Origin: Clostridia bacterium | Lineage (GTDB): Bacteria; Bacillota; Clostridia; Oscillospirales; Acutalibacteraceae | Assembly: GCA_017409845.1 (NCBI GenBank) | Contig: JAFQRY010000010.1 | Location: 62,001 to 126,000, forward strand | Direction: 5' to 3' | Length of the DNA stretch: 64,000 nt | Shown here: in pieces, positions 42,534 through 51,668 of the stretch | How positions within the stretch are numbered: the stretch's first letter is position 1 | Layout of the letters: the number at the start of each line of letters is the position of its first letter | The notes under the pieces: model-generated | Database searches by the model: none | The model's input: the letters and a program-made list of their open reading frames with translations, nothing else | Told to the model about the DNA's origin: nothing | Translations under genes and position numbers: made by a program

Positions 42534-43511
42534 TCAGTTATTCATAATAATTTTTGTGCCTTCATTTTCAAATTTAAACTTTATTTCGACAAGACCCGAA
42601 AGAGCGTTGCGTACGCTTGCCTGCATATCCTCGGGTACATAAAAGAGCAGACAGCCGCCGCCGCCCGCACCGAGCAGCTTGCCGCCGAGTGCACCTGCTT
42701 TCATCGCTTTTGAATAAAGCTCATCTATAGTATCTGTTGAAATTTTTTTGCTTATGCTTCTTTTGAGAAGCCAGGTTTCATTGAGAAGTCTGCCGAAATC
42801 GTCGAGAGAAGCGGCAGGATTCAAGAGAATATCTTCCGCAACATCAACCATTTTAAGAATTTCAAGCAGCTCTGCCGTTTTTTTGCTCATGTCATGCTTT
42901 GCGGATTTCTGGATTTCAAAAGAAAATCTTGAAAGACCCGTAAAAAACATCATAAGATTTCCGTTGAGCCTCTGCTTTTTTTCTTCGGGAATATCAAGCG
43001 GAGTCACGGTGTAGCCCTCAGCAGTGAAATCAATTCTGTTGAAGCCGCCGAAGGAAGCCGCAATCTGATCCTGAATGCCGCCGTCTTCATTGCAGAGAAC
43101 ACGCTCAAGATAAATGGCATCATCGGCAAGCTCACGCTTTGATCCGGTTATTCCCTGCATTGTGTAGAGTGCGTTGAGAAGACCCACGGAGAATGCACTG
43201 CTTGTGCCGAGACCTGTTTTTGAGGGGAGATCGGCATCATAATTGAGGCAGATTTTTTCGAGCTTCAGCCATTTCATGGCGTTTCTTATGGCGGGATGCT
43301 TTATTTCGTCAACCGAATTGACCTTTTCAATTTGTGCGTAGGAAAGATAGGTTTTATAGTCAAACATATCGGGCAATTCACGCACGTTGACATGGCAGTA
43401 TTTATCAAATGTTGTTGAGATAACCGCTCCCGAATGTTCTCTGAAAAATTCGGGGAAATCGGTTCCGCCGCCAAAAAAGGACATCCTTACGGGAGTTTGT
43501 GAAATAATCAT
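42534..43511 (-). CDS. hddA: GHMP kinase, D-glycero-D-manno-heptose 7-phosphate kinase (HddA-like)
   Basis: The 325-residue kinase would phosphorylate heptose 7-phosphate at C1. Early RMSFFGGGTDFPEFFREHSG is the HddA/FGGY-type substrate motif. The ATP-binding glycine/serine loop is TGLGTSSAFSVGLLNALY, and the C-terminal GGKLLGAGGGGCLLFY is the third GHMP motif. FKP-like fucokinases share these motifs, but the neighbouring GmhB and HddC domains support the heptose assignment. The ATG at 43511 has GAGGTG upstream. First gene of the operon; sedoheptulose 7-phosphate isomerase (GmhA) is not in this window. Confidence 0.82.
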   Translation of the reverse strand: MIISQTPVRMSFFGGGTDFPEFFREHSGAVISTTFDKYCHVNVRELPDMFDYKTYLSYAQIEKVNSVDEIKHPAIRNAMKWLKLEKICLNYDADLPSKTGLGTSSAFSVGLLNALYTMQGITGSKRELADDAIYLERVLCNEDGGIQDQIAASFGGFNRIDFTAEGYTVTPLDIPEEKKQRLNGNLMMFFTGLSRFSFEIQKSAKHDMSKKTAELLEILKMVDVAEDILLNPAASLDDFGRLLNETWLLKRSISKKISTDTIDELYSKAMKAGALGGKLLGAGGGGCLLFYVPEDMQASVRNALSGLVEIKFKFENEGTKIIMNN

Positions 43512-43539
43512 AAAACACACCTCGCACAGATTACCCTAT

Positions 43540-43568
43540 ATTATAGCATATATAATATATCAAATCAA
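43540..43568 (-). promoter_or_regulatory. Sigma-A promoter of the heptose/radical SAM 3 operon
   Basis: The minus strand reads TTGATT, 17 bases, TATAAT, 29 bases before the kinase ATG. It makes the four genes down to 39011 one transcription unit. Confidence 0.75.
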
Positions 43569-43576
43569 CTGTTTTA

Positions 43577-44524
43577 TTAATAAACAACATTGACGGGCTT
43601 GCCGCTGAGGAATGCCTCAATATTCTCACGGCAGATTTGCATGAGCCTTTCTCTTGTTTCAAAGCCTGCCCACGCAATATGGGGAGTGATATAACAGTTT
43701 TTTGCACCGATGAGAGGGCAATCCTCTTTCGGCGGTTCGACCGAAAGAACATCAAGACCCGCACCTGCGATAGCTCCGCTTTCAAGAGCATCGGCAAGGG
43801 CCTTTTCGTCAACAACCTGACCTCTTGAGGTGTTGATAAGAATTGCTGTCGGCTTCATTTTTGAAAGGAAATCCGCATTGACCATGCCTTCGGTGAGGGG
43901 CGTGAGAGGGCAGTGAAGCGAAACGAAATCGCTCCTTGCAAGCAGCTCATCCCTGCTGCAGAATTCAACATTTTCGGTCGGTGTCGGATGATTTGTTGAA
44001 GCGAGCACCTTCATTCCGAAGGCTTGTGCGATTTTTGCGGCAGCCTTGCCGATTTTTCCGAAGCCGATGATGCCAAGGGTTTTGCCGTCAAGCTCCGTGA
44101 GGGGAGTTTTCCAATAGCAGAAATCGCTGCATGCCGTCCATTCACCCGAGTGAACGGAGCTGCTGTGGATGCCGACTGCGTTTGTCAGCTCAAGAATAAG
44201 GGCAAAAACGAGCTGAGCAACGGCAGAGGTGCTGTAGGAAGGAATGTTGCAAACGGGAATTCCTTTTTCCTTGCAGTATTCCCAGTCAACGATGTTGTAG
44301 CCCGTGCTGAGAAGACCGACATATTTAAGCTCCGTCAGAGTTCCGAGAAGCTCGCGGCGGAGCGGAGTTTTGTTGGTTATAACGATATCGCAGCCCTTTG
44401 TTCTTTCAGCAATAAGCTCTGCGGGTGTGCGGTCATATATCGTGCAGTCACCGAGGCTTTTCAGCCAGTCCCAGGAAAGGTCGCCGGGATTTTCGGTGTA
44501 GCCGTCGAGAACGGTTATTTTCAC
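43577..44524 (-). CDS. D-2-hydroxyacid dehydrogenase (glycerate dehydrogenase-like)
   Basis: The 315-residue NAD(P)-dependent dehydrogenase of the SerA/HprA superfamily has the Rossmann GIIGFGKIG at about residue 147. The catalytic triad is Arg in NTSRGQVVDE, Glu in DVLSVEPP and His in TPHIAWAG. It reduces hydroxypyruvate or another 2-keto acid. GTG start behind AAAGGA. It is upstream of the heptose operon but separated by the operon's own promoter, so a functional link is uncertain. Confidence 0.85.
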   Translation of the reverse strand: MKITVLDGYTENPGDLSWDWLKSLGDCTIYDRTPAELIAERTKGCDIVITNKTPLRRELLGTLTELKYVGLLSTGYNIVDWEYCKEKGIPVCNIPSYSTSAVAQLVFALILELTNAVGIHSSSVHSGEWTACSDFCYWKTPLTELDGKTLGIIGFGKIGKAAAKIAQAFGMKVLASTNHPTPTENVEFCSRDELLARSDFVSLHCPLTPLTEGMVNADFLSKMKPTAILINTSRGQVVDEKALADALESGAIAGAGLDVLSVEPPKEDCPLIGAKNCYITPHIAWAGFETRERLMQICRENIEAFLSGKPVNVVY

Positions 44525-44628
44525 GGAATAATCAATCCTTTCGGTTGTAAATCATCAATACCGATATTATATCATAAATACTTTAAGAAATAAACAGCAA
44601 AATAATTAATAAAATATCTCATTTCATA

Positions 44629-44657
44629 TTGACCCGAAACGGATAATATTATAAAAT
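44629..44657 (+). promoter_or_regulatory. Sigma-A promoter of the tvp38-galK block
   Basis: TTGACC, 17 bases, TAAAAT, 38 bases before the TTG start at 44695. Confidence 0.6.
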
Positions 44658-44694
44658 AAAGTGTTAGAAAAAATTGATTACAGCGGTGAGTTTT

Positions 44695-45468
44695 TTGAAA
44701 AAAAGAAAGAAGCAAAAGAAACTTCTGCTTTTTGGCGGATTAATATTGGTTGCACTTTCTCTTGCCGTGTTTGTGCTGCTCATCTCGCTTCAGTTCGACA
44801 GTCTGTGGCGTTGGTATGATCAACTGAAATATTCCCTCGCACAGCTTGAGCAGTTTATTTTGCATATTGATATTTCATGGCTCTTTGCCCTTGCCATTTT
44901 ATTGCTTTTCGCAGTGAAAAGCGTTATCCCGATTTATCCGACCTCAACCGTCTGCTTTCTGACGGGTGCTGTTCTGCCGATGTATTTTGCGGTTCCCATA
45001 AATATTGCGGGCTTTGTAATACTTCTGACGGTCAGATATTTCTGGGGAAGTCGGTTCGGTGCAGGCAACGCATGGAAAATCATTTCAAAAACAGACACTC
45101 TGAGAAAGCTTATTCAGCGTGACGGAAAGGGAAATTCCGCCCTGCTCGTTGCACTCAGGCTTATTCCCTGCATGCCCGTCAACAGCATTTCGGGTATTTA
45201 CGGGTCGCTTGATTTCGGATATCTTAAATTCATTTTGTTTTCGGTAGTCGGATTCATGCCGAAGCTGATATCCTATACCTTTGTGGGCCGCAATATTTTC
45301 GACCCGCTTTCGGCAGGCTTCCTTGTGCCGCTCATGCTGATTCTGTTCTTTACGGGAATATCAATGCTTTCCGTAAACGGAATATGGATAACGGTTGAAA
45401 AATCAGTAGGATATTTTAAAAAGCATAAAACAGAAAAAGAAGAGAAAGGAATTAACGGAAATGATTAA
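44695..45468 (+). CDS. TVP38/TMEM64 (VTT domain) membrane protein
   Basis: The 257-residue protein has a strongly basic N-terminus (KKRKKQKK) and about five membrane segments. The VTT/DedA-superfamily core appears as the YPTSTVCFLTGAVLPM loop, LVALRLIPCMPVNSISGIYG (the conserved R-x-x-P-x-x-P segment) and YLKFILFSVVGFMPKLISYTFVG. Relatives scramble or transport lipids (undecaprenyl phosphate, phosphatidylethanolamine). The TTG at 44695 fits the GGTGA-TTTT-TTG start pattern seen elsewhere here. It overlaps galK by 8 bases. Confidence 0.82.
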   Translation: MKKRKKQKKLLLFGGLILVALSLAVFVLLISLQFDSLWRWYDQLKYSLAQLEQFILHIDISWLFALAILLLFAVKSVIPIYPTSTVCFLTGAVLPMYFAVPINIAGFVILLTVRYFWGSRFGAGNAWKIISKTDTLRKLIQRDGKGNSALLVALRLIPCMPVNSISGIYGSLDFGYLKFILFSVVGFMPKLISYTFVGRNIFDPLSAGFLVPLMLILFFTGISMLSVNGIWITVEKSVGYFKKHKTEKEEKGINGND

Positions 45469-46741
45469 AACCAATCTTTTGAAAGAAAAGCTTGCAGGTG
45501 CGGAATATGATGCCGCCCTTGCAAGAATTTATAAGAAAGAAGACATTGCTCTTCAGAAAGAAAGATATGCCGCTCTTGTTTCAAGATTTGAGGAGCTTTT
45601 CGGCTCAGACAGAGAGGCTGAAATCTATTCCGCACCCGGCAGAACCGAGGTCTGCGGAAATCATACCGACCATAACCACGGAAAGGTTCTTGCCGCAGGC
45701 GTAAATCTTGATGCGGTTGCTGTTGTTTCAATGAATGCCGATAACATCGTCAGAGTGAAGTCCGAGGGCTATAAGATTGATGCGGTTGATCTTTCAAATC
45801 TCGGCGTTATGCCTGCCGAAAGAGGCAAATCCGAATCACTTATCAGAGGCGTGTGTGCTGCTTTTAAAAACAGAGGCTACAGCATCGGCGGCTTCGATGC
45901 CGCAACCGTTTCGGATGTTCTTTCTGGCTCGGGACTTTCATCTTCTGCAGCTTTTGAGGTTCTTATCGGAACAATTCTCAATCATCTTTACAATGACGGT
46001 AAGGTAAGTGCCGTTGAAATAGCACAGATTGCTCAGTTTGCGGAAAATGAATATTTCGGCAAGCCCTGCGGTCTTATGGATCAGATGGCATGCTCGGTCG
46101 GCGGCTTTGTTCAGATTGATTTCAAAGATCCCGCACTTCCCGTTATAAATAAGGTTGATTTTGATTTTGCAGCCTGCAACCATGCCCTCTGCATTGTTGA
46201 CACGGGCGGAAATCATGCGGATCTTACCGATGAATATGCAGCCGTAAGAGGCGAAATGGAAGCAGTTGCCGCAAAATTCGGCAAGAGCGTTCTGCGTGAT
46301 GTTGACAGAGCGGAATTTGAAAAGAATATTTCCGTTGTCCGTGATTCGGCAGGCGACAGAGCTGTTCTTCGTGCAATGCATTTCTACAATGAAAACGTGA
46401 GAGTTGAGAAGCAGGCAGAGGCTCTTGCAAACGGTGATTTTGAAGCCTTCAAGGCAGTTATCATCGAAAGCGGCTTCTCGTCATATATGTATAACCAGAA
46501 TGTTTATACCTGCAAGGCACCCTCAGACCAGCCCGTCAGCGTTGCTCTTGCAATGTGTCAGGATATCCTCGGCGGAAAGGGTGCATGGAGAGTTCACGGC
46601 GGCGGCTTTGCAGGAACAATTCAGGCATTCGTTCCCATGGATCTGCTTGATGAATTCAAAGCAAGAATCTGTGCGGTATTCGGCGAAAAATCCTGCTATG
46701 TTCTCAATATCCGTCCCGAAGGCGGCGTAAAAGTTATATAA
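45461..46741 (+). CDS. galK: Galactokinase
   Basis: GalK phosphorylates alpha-D-galactose at C1 (Leloir pathway). The 426-residue protein carries the galactokinase signature GRTEVCGNHTDHNHG near residue 66. The GHMP ATP loop is SGSGLSSSAAFEV, the catalytic Asp lies in CGLMDQMACSVGG, and motif 3 is WRVHGGGFAGTIQAFV. An N-terminal extension of about 40 residues before PGRTE is usual in Clostridial GalK. It overlaps the TVP38 gene, but the M42 peptidases follow after a palindrome. galT and galE are not present. Confidence 0.92.
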   Translation: MIKTNLLKEKLAGAEYDAALARIYKKEDIALQKERYAALVSRFEELFGSDREAEIYSAPGRTEVCGNHTDHNHGKVLAAGVNLDAVAVVSMNADNIVRVKSEGYKIDAVDLSNLGVMPAERGKSESLIRGVCAAFKNRGYSIGGFDAATVSDVLSGSGLSSSAAFEVLIGTILNHLYNDGKVSAVEIAQIAQFAENEYFGKPCGLMDQMACSVGGFVQIDFKDPALPVINKVDFDFAACNHALCIVDTGGNHADLTDEYAAVRGEMEAVAAKFGKSVLRDVDRAEFEKNISVVRDSAGDRAVLRAMHFYNENVRVEKQAEALANGDFEAFKAVIIESGFSSYMYNQNVYTCKAPSDQPVSVALAMCQDILGGKGAWRVHGGGFAGTIQAFVPMDLLDEFKARICAVFGEKSCYVLNIRPEGGVKVI

Positions 46742-46751
46742 AAAGATATGA

Positions 46752-46773
46752 GGCGGGATTAGAGTATCCCGCC
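46752..46773. repeat. Solo copy of palindromic module B
   Basis: GGCGGGAT-TAGAGT-ATCCCGCC lies between galK and the first M42 gene. It is the same core as modules at 23.6, 31.5, 58.7 and 63.9 kb and may also end galK transcription. Confidence 0.65.
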
Positions 46774-46795
46774 CTGCTTATTTGGAAGTGATAAC

Positions 46796-47830
46796 ATGAA
46801 TAAATTTGCTGAAGTTTCGGTTCTTCTTGAAAAGCTTTGCTCTGCAAAGGGTGTTTCAGGTGCCGAAAACGGAGCTGCCGATGTTGCCGCAGAGCTTCTC
46901 GGCAGATATATGCCCGTTAAAATTGACACTCTCGGCAGCGTTACGGGAACAACGGGCGAGGGAGATGTTCATATTCTGCTTGACGCTCACCTTGACCAGA
47001 TAGGTCTTATTGTAACCGCAGTTGACGAAACGGGCTTTCTTAAGGTTGCAAAGTGCGGCGGTGCGGATATCCGTGTGCTTGCGGCGGCAGAGGTCACCGT
47101 TCACGGAAAAAAGGATGTTTTCGGCGTTATAACCTCAACTCCTCCGCATCTTTCAAAGCCCGAGGATTCCTCAAAGGCAAAGGGATTTGACGAAATTGCG
47201 GTTGACATCGGAATGAAGCGTGAGGATGCAATAAAAATCGTTTCGCCCGGTGACAGAATAACCTTCAACGGCGGCTTTTCAAAGCTTCTCGGAAACAGAG
47301 TTGCTTCACCCTCGATTGATGACAGGGCAGGCGTTGCGGCAATTCTCAGATGCCTTGAAATGCTTGAAGGAAAAGAGCTCAACTGCAGGCTGAGCGTTAT
47401 GTTTTCCGTTCAGGAGGAAACGGGCGGCAGCGGTGCACAGACGGGTGCATTTTCTGCAGCGGCGGATGAGGCGATTGCGGTTGATGTCAGTTTTGCGGCC
47501 GCACCCGGCATCAGCGGCGAAAAATATGCTTCTCTCGGCGGCGGAACGATGACGGGCTATGCACCGTCGCTCGATTATGAAATGAGCAGACGGCTTTCCG
47601 ATATTGCGGAAAAGAAAAATATTCCCGCTCAGCCCGAGGTAATGGGCGGAAAAACGGGAACAAACTGCGATGAAATCCAGATTTCGGGCAGGGGAGTCAA
47701 GACAGCATTGCTCTCAATTCCTTTAAGAAACATGCATACCGCAGTTGAGGTGTGCGACCTTGAGGATATCGAAAACACGGCGAAGCTCATGGCAGAATAT
47801 ATTCTTGAAAGGGGCGGTGCAAATGCTTGA
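46796..47830 (+). CDS. M42-family metallo-aminopeptidase, copy 1
   Basis: The 344-residue cytoplasmic peptidase of the TET/glutamyl-aminopeptidase-like family usually forms dodecameric shells. Metal ligands and catalytic residues are visible: DAHLDQIG, DDRAGVAAIL, VQEETGGSGAQT (catalytic Glu pair), AVDVSF and RNMHTAVEV (last His ligand). It removes N-terminal residues from peptides. GGAAGTGAT precedes the ATG. It overlaps the second M42 gene by 8 bases. Confidence 0.88.
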   Translation: MNKFAEVSVLLEKLCSAKGVSGAENGAADVAAELLGRYMPVKIDTLGSVTGTTGEGDVHILLDAHLDQIGLIVTAVDETGFLKVAKCGGADIRVLAAAEVTVHGKKDVFGVITSTPPHLSKPEDSSKAKGFDEIAVDIGMKREDAIKIVSPGDRITFNGGFSKLLGNRVASPSIDDRAGVAAILRCLEMLEGKELNCRLSVMFSVQEETGGSGAQTGAFSAAADEAIAVDVSFAAAPGISGEKYASLGGGTMTGYAPSLDYEMSRRLSDIAEKKNIPAQPEVMGGKTGTNCDEIQISGRGVKTALLSIPLRNMHTAVEVCDLEDIENTAKLMAEYILERGGANA

Positions 47831-48842
47831 AATGATAAAAGAACTCTGCACCCTTCCGGGAATTTCGGGCAGAGAAAATGCCGTTCGTGATTATATAATT
47901 GACAAAATAAAGGATTATGCCGAATACAGCATTGACCCGCTTGGCAACCTGCTTGTTTTCAAAAAAGGCAAAAATTCCGCAAAAAACAAGGTTATGCTTG
48001 ATGCTCACATGGATGAGGTCGGCTTGATTATAACCGCAATAACCTCCGAGGGCTTTCTGCGTTTTGCAAAGGTCGGCGGAATTGACAGCCGTGTTATGCT
48101 CGGCAGACCCGTCAGAGTCGGCGAAAAGGCAATAAACGGCGTTATCGGAATAAAACCCGTTCACCTTGTTGAAAAATCTCAGGAAGCCGATATTCCCAAG
48201 GCAGACGACCTTTATATTGATATCGGTGCAAAATCCAAAGAAGAGGCTGCGGAATATGTCCGCCTTGGTGATGCTGCATGGTTTGACAGCGATTTTGTTG
48301 AATTCGGTGACGGATTTATAAAAGCAAAGGCACTTGACGACAGAGCGGGCTGTGCGATTCTTATTGAGCTTATCAGAAGTGAGCTTGAATATGACACATG
48401 GTTTTCCTTCAGCGTTCAGGAGGAGATCGGCACGAGAGGTGCTCAGACATCCGCTTTCACAATTGCACCCGATTATGCGATAGTTGTTGAAACAACAACG
48501 GCGGCGGATATTTCGGGCGTTAAGGATGAGCAGAGAGTCTGCATCTGCGGAGAGGGCGGTGCGGTTTCGTTTATGGACAGACGCACGGTTTACAGCAGAG
48601 AGCTTTTCGACAAAGCCTTTGAGGTTGCGAAGGAAAAGAATATTCTCTGCCAGCCCAAAACTCTTGTTGCAGGCGGAAACGATGCAGGTGCAATCCATAA
48701 GAGCAGAGGCGGAGTCAAAACCCTTACCGTTTCCGTGCCCTGCAGATATCTGCATTCCCCCGGCTGTGTTATAAAATATGCCGATGCGGTTGAAAGCATG
48801 AAGCTTATCGGTGCATTGGCTGAGGAATTTGCAAAATGGTAA
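47823..48842 (+). CDS. M42-family metallo-aminopeptidase, copy 2
   Basis: The 339-residue paralogue of the preceding enzyme has the same motifs: DAHMDEVGLI, LDDRAGCAIL, VQEEIGTRGAQ, VVETTT and RYLHSPGCV. The two could form hetero-oligomers or differ in side-chain preference. The start ATG at 47823 lies in the end of copy 1 behind GGGGCGG; coupling is likely. Longer upstream frames duplicate copy 1 sequence in another phase and are not used. Confidence 0.88.
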   Translation: MLEMIKELCTLPGISGRENAVRDYIIDKIKDYAEYSIDPLGNLLVFKKGKNSAKNKVMLDAHMDEVGLIITAITSEGFLRFAKVGGIDSRVMLGRPVRVGEKAINGVIGIKPVHLVEKSQEADIPKADDLYIDIGAKSKEEAAEYVRLGDAAWFDSDFVEFGDGFIKAKALDDRAGCAILIELIRSELEYDTWFSFSVQEEIGTRGAQTSAFTIAPDYAIVVETTTAADISGVKDEQRVCICGEGGAVSFMDRRTVYSRELFDKAFEVAKEKNILCQPKTLVAGGNDAGAIHKSRGGVKTLTVSVPCRYLHSPGCVIKYADAVESMKLIGALAEEFAKW

Positions 48843-49573
48843 GGCTTATTGATAATATAAATGAGCTTGATTTTCTGCCTGCAGACCCTTATGCGGCAAG
48901 GATATCCGCTCTTGCGGAAACCTACGGCACGGGCTATGATTTTGCCATGTTCTGGGTGCAGAGCGTTGATGAAAAATCGGTTGCCGCCGTCTGCAGGGTT
49001 GACGGCAACATGACCGTCTGCTGCGTTGACGGAGCGGATTATGAGGAGCTTGCGGCTTTTATAAATGCCGTCGGATTTTTAAGCCTGACGAGTGATTTTG
49101 AAGTGATGAAAATGCTCGGATATGAGCCTTCAAAAAAGTCATTCACCGTTGAATACAAAGGCGGTGCGGCACTCTGCGGTATCGAAAAGACCCGTGATTG
49201 CGACAAAAAGAAAATCTATGATTTGCTTTGCGGCTGCGGCTTTGAGCTCGGCGATTACAATGCATTTCTTGCCGATGTGTGTGCAAGGCTCAATAAAGGC
49301 ACGGCTGATTTTGCGGCAATAATGCATGACGGCGAGCCCTGTGCATGTGCATTCGCACTTTTCAAGGGCAAAAAGAGCGTTCTTCTGGGTGCGGTTGCAA
49401 CAAACAAAAATGCACGCGGCAGAGGATACGCTTCGGAGCTTGTCGGCACTCTTGCCGAAGAAAATTATGATAAAAAAGTTTTTCTTTTCTGCAGGAACGA
49501 TTCCCTTGCGGATTTCTATTCAAAAATCGGCTTTGAAAAAGCCGGATGCTGGGCTATTTGTGAAAAAGACTGA
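48836..49573 (+). CDS. GNAT-family N-acetyltransferase
   Basis: The 245-residue protein has a C-terminal GNAT domain. Motif A reads VATNKNARGRGYASELVGTL (acetyl-CoA pyrophosphate loop), followed by FLFCRNDSLADFYSKIGFEKAG. The N-terminal 120 or so residues form a second, degenerate GNAT-like half, as in some Clostridial acetyltransferases. The acceptor is unknown. The start overlaps the M42 stop by 7 bases, so it is in the same operon. Confidence 0.75.
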   Translation: MVRLIDNINELDFLPADPYAARISALAETYGTGYDFAMFWVQSVDEKSVAAVCRVDGNMTVCCVDGADYEELAAFINAVGFLSLTSDFEVMKMLGYEPSKKSFTVEYKGGAALCGIEKTRDCDKKKIYDLLCGCGFELGDYNAFLADVCARLNKGTADFAAIMHDGEPCACAFALFKGKKSVLLGAVATNKNARGRGYASELVGTLAEENYDKKVFLFCRNDSLADFYSKIGFEKAGCWAICEKD

Positions 49574-49585
49574 GGAGGCACTGTT

Positions 49586-50275
49586 ATGTCACCGATCTGT
49601 TTGATTTTAGCGGCGGTAACAATTGTTTTCGCCTTCGGCTGTGTTACCCTGAGAAGAAAAGGCAGGGCATTCGAGGGAATGCTGTGCAAATTCATGGCAA
49701 GCTTCGGCTTCATTTCGATTGCCGTTGTCGGATATTGCACCAATCCCGTTGATACATATTATTTCTGCATGATGTGTTTTTCCGTCATGTTCGGATTTTT
49801 CGGCGACGTGCTTCTCGGCATAAAGGAGATTGCACCGACCTTCAAAAGCAAGCTTGTTGCACTCGGCACGCTCTATTTCCTTGCAGGTCACATTTTTGCA
49901 ATCTGTGCTTTTGTTTCCGCAAGCGGCTTCAGCCTTCCCGCACTTATTACGGGAATTGCAGGCGGCATAATTGCACTGGTTATGATGAAGGCGCTGAAAA
50001 TGAAAATAGACGGGAAGCTCAGACCTGTCATGGCTGTTTATTATGCGGCACTTTTCTATAAAGCTGCATCGGCTGCCGTGCTTGCGTTAGAAACGGGTAA
50101 AACCGAATTCATTGTTGCCTTTATCGGTGCGGTTTTATTTGTTATAAGCGATACTTGCCTTGGCATTCTTTATTTTACACCCGTCAAGAGAAAAAATATC
50201 TGGGTAACACTCGAACTTTCAACCTATTATCCCGCACAGATACTGCTTGCGATGTCTGTTGCGTTGATGAAGTAA
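49586..50275 (+). CDS. YhhN-family membrane protein (lysoplasmalogenase-like)
   Basis: The 229-residue protein has seven or eight helices. Motifs FGFFGDVLLG, YFLAGHIFAICAF, and AVLFVISDTCLGILYF match the YhhN/TMEM86 family, whose eukaryotic member hydrolyses the vinyl ether of lysoplasmalogen. Two conserved Asp residues (GD, SD) are proposed catalytic residues in the family. Many Clostridia make plasmalogens, which fits. GGAGG precedes the ATG. Confidence 0.8.
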   Translation: MSPICLILAAVTIVFAFGCVTLRRKGRAFEGMLCKFMASFGFISIAVVGYCTNPVDTYYFCMMCFSVMFGFFGDVLLGIKEIAPTFKSKLVALGTLYFLAGHIFAICAFVSASGFSLPALITGIAGGIIALVMMKALKMKIDGKLRPVMAVYYAALFYKAASAAVLALETGKTEFIVAFIGAVLFVISDTCLGILYFTPVKRKNIWVTLELSTYYPAQILLAMSVALMK

Positions 50276-50295
50276 ATAATTAAGGAGAAAAAATT

Positions 50296-51666
50296 ATGGC
50301 ACTTTCAAAACTTGTTGCGTCATTCCTGTCGGCATTCATGTCGGTCGTCATTGCCTTCAACGGCATTTCAATCTCTGTTCCGTTTTTTGCGGACACGGCG
50401 GAAACAGAATATGTTTTTGCCAACGAAAAAGCAGGCTCGGCAGCAGGCACCGTTACCGTTGAATCAAAAATCGGCGGCACCTACAAGCTTTTCTGGGGCG
50501 ATGAAAACGGCGAAAAGCTTTTTGTTGACGTCAAGGGCATGGCAGCGTATTACAGCGAATTCGCAACGGTCAGAGTGAGCGGAGGCGAGGGAAGTGCGGA
50601 AATAATCAGCTTCACCGCCATTCCCGAGGGAGCCGAAACCGTTCTTACCGTTAAAAACGGCATGGTTGCGGATGTAACGGAAATTCCCGAAAACAAAATT
50701 GCCGATTTCGGCACAAAGGAATATTCCTTCGGTGCACTCAGCGACCTTCATTTCAACAGATACAACGGTTCGCTTTCGGGTGACGATGCAACCATTACCT
50801 TCCCGAATGCACTCAACTTTATTGAAGGCTTTGGCGTTGAGCTTGTCGGCATGTCGGGCGATATTTCCGCAGACGGCGAAAGAGATGCCTTCGAGAAATT
50901 CAACACAATTTCATCGGCTTACGGCTTCCCCGTTTACACCTGCACGGGTAACCACGATGTGAGCGATGACTACACTCTTGCAAACTGGCAGGAGCTTGTG
51001 AATGCAGGCGTTTACGGCGAAACAAAGAAGGACGGCGTCAAGGCTGTTTCGGATAACGGACTTGACTTTGTTTATGCTCCCGAAAAAGCAGGCGGCGATG
51101 CTTTCATATTCCTCTCGCAGTATCAGTGGTCCTACGGCGACCCTGCAACAAGCCGCATTCTTACCGATGAGCAGCTCAACTGGCTTGAAGCACAGCTTGA
51201 AACATATAAGGACAGAAGCGTATTTTTATTTTTCCACACCTTCCTTGCGAATGCAGAGGGTGAGCCTATGATGGGCGAAGGAAATCTTCTTACCGAAAAG
51301 GGTCACCACTATGACCTTGTTTTCACTCCCGGTGCACCCGATGAAATCCGCTTCAGGGGCATGATGGAAAAATATGAAAACGTTGTTTTCTTCAACGGAC
51401 ATTCACACTGGGCATATGCAATGCAGGAAATCAATCCTCAGCTCAACATAACCGACCATAACGGCACCTATGCAACCATGGTTCATCTTTCGAGCGTATC
51501 CTCACCCAGAACAACAAAAATTGATTCGGATGATACAGACGAAAATTATATGCGTAAATCCGAGGGTATGATTGTTACCGTTTATGATGACTGCATTGTG
51601 TTCACCGCCTGCGACTTCCTCAGAGGTCAGCTTCTTGCATATGCAACCTATGTGGTTGAAAAATAA
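50296..51666 (+). CDS. Secreted calcineurin-like metallophosphoesterase
   Basis: The 456-residue protein has a signal peptide (hydrophobic core about residues 8-28) without a lipobox. A beta-rich domain of about 110 residues precedes the phosphoesterase domain: GALSDLHFNRY (DxH), MSGDISADG (GD), CTGNHDVSD (GNHD), LFFHTFL and FNGHSHWAY (GHSH). It probably hydrolyses a phosphoester outside the cell. It is the last gene of the plus-strand run and ends 2 bases from the convergent sigma-G gene, with no terminator between them. Confidence 0.82.
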   Translation: MALSKLVASFLSAFMSVVIAFNGISISVPFFADTAETEYVFANEKAGSAAGTVTVESKIGGTYKLFWGDENGEKLFVDVKGMAAYYSEFATVRVSGGEGSAEIISFTAIPEGAETVLTVKNGMVADVTEIPENKIADFGTKEYSFGALSDLHFNRYNGSLSGDDATITFPNALNFIEGFGVELVGMSGDISADGERDAFEKFNTISSAYGFPVYTCTGNHDVSDDYTLANWQELVNAGVYGETKKDGVKAVSDNGLDFVYAPEKAGGDAFIFLSQYQWSYGDPATSRILTDEQLNWLEAQLETYKDRSVFLFFHTFLANAEGEPMMGEGNLLTEKGHHYDLVFTPGAPDEIRFRGMMEKYENVVFFNGHSHWAYAMQEINPQLNITDHNGTYATMVHLSSVSSPRTTKIDSDDTDENYMRKSEGMIVTVYDDCIVFTACDFLRGQLLAYATYVVEK

Positions 51667-51668
51667 AG

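Noticed and set aside
47787..48755. Long open frame antisense to the second M42 gene
   Set aside because: It mirrors a clear enzyme gene, is Cys/Asn/Lys-rich without family features, and has no good start signal.
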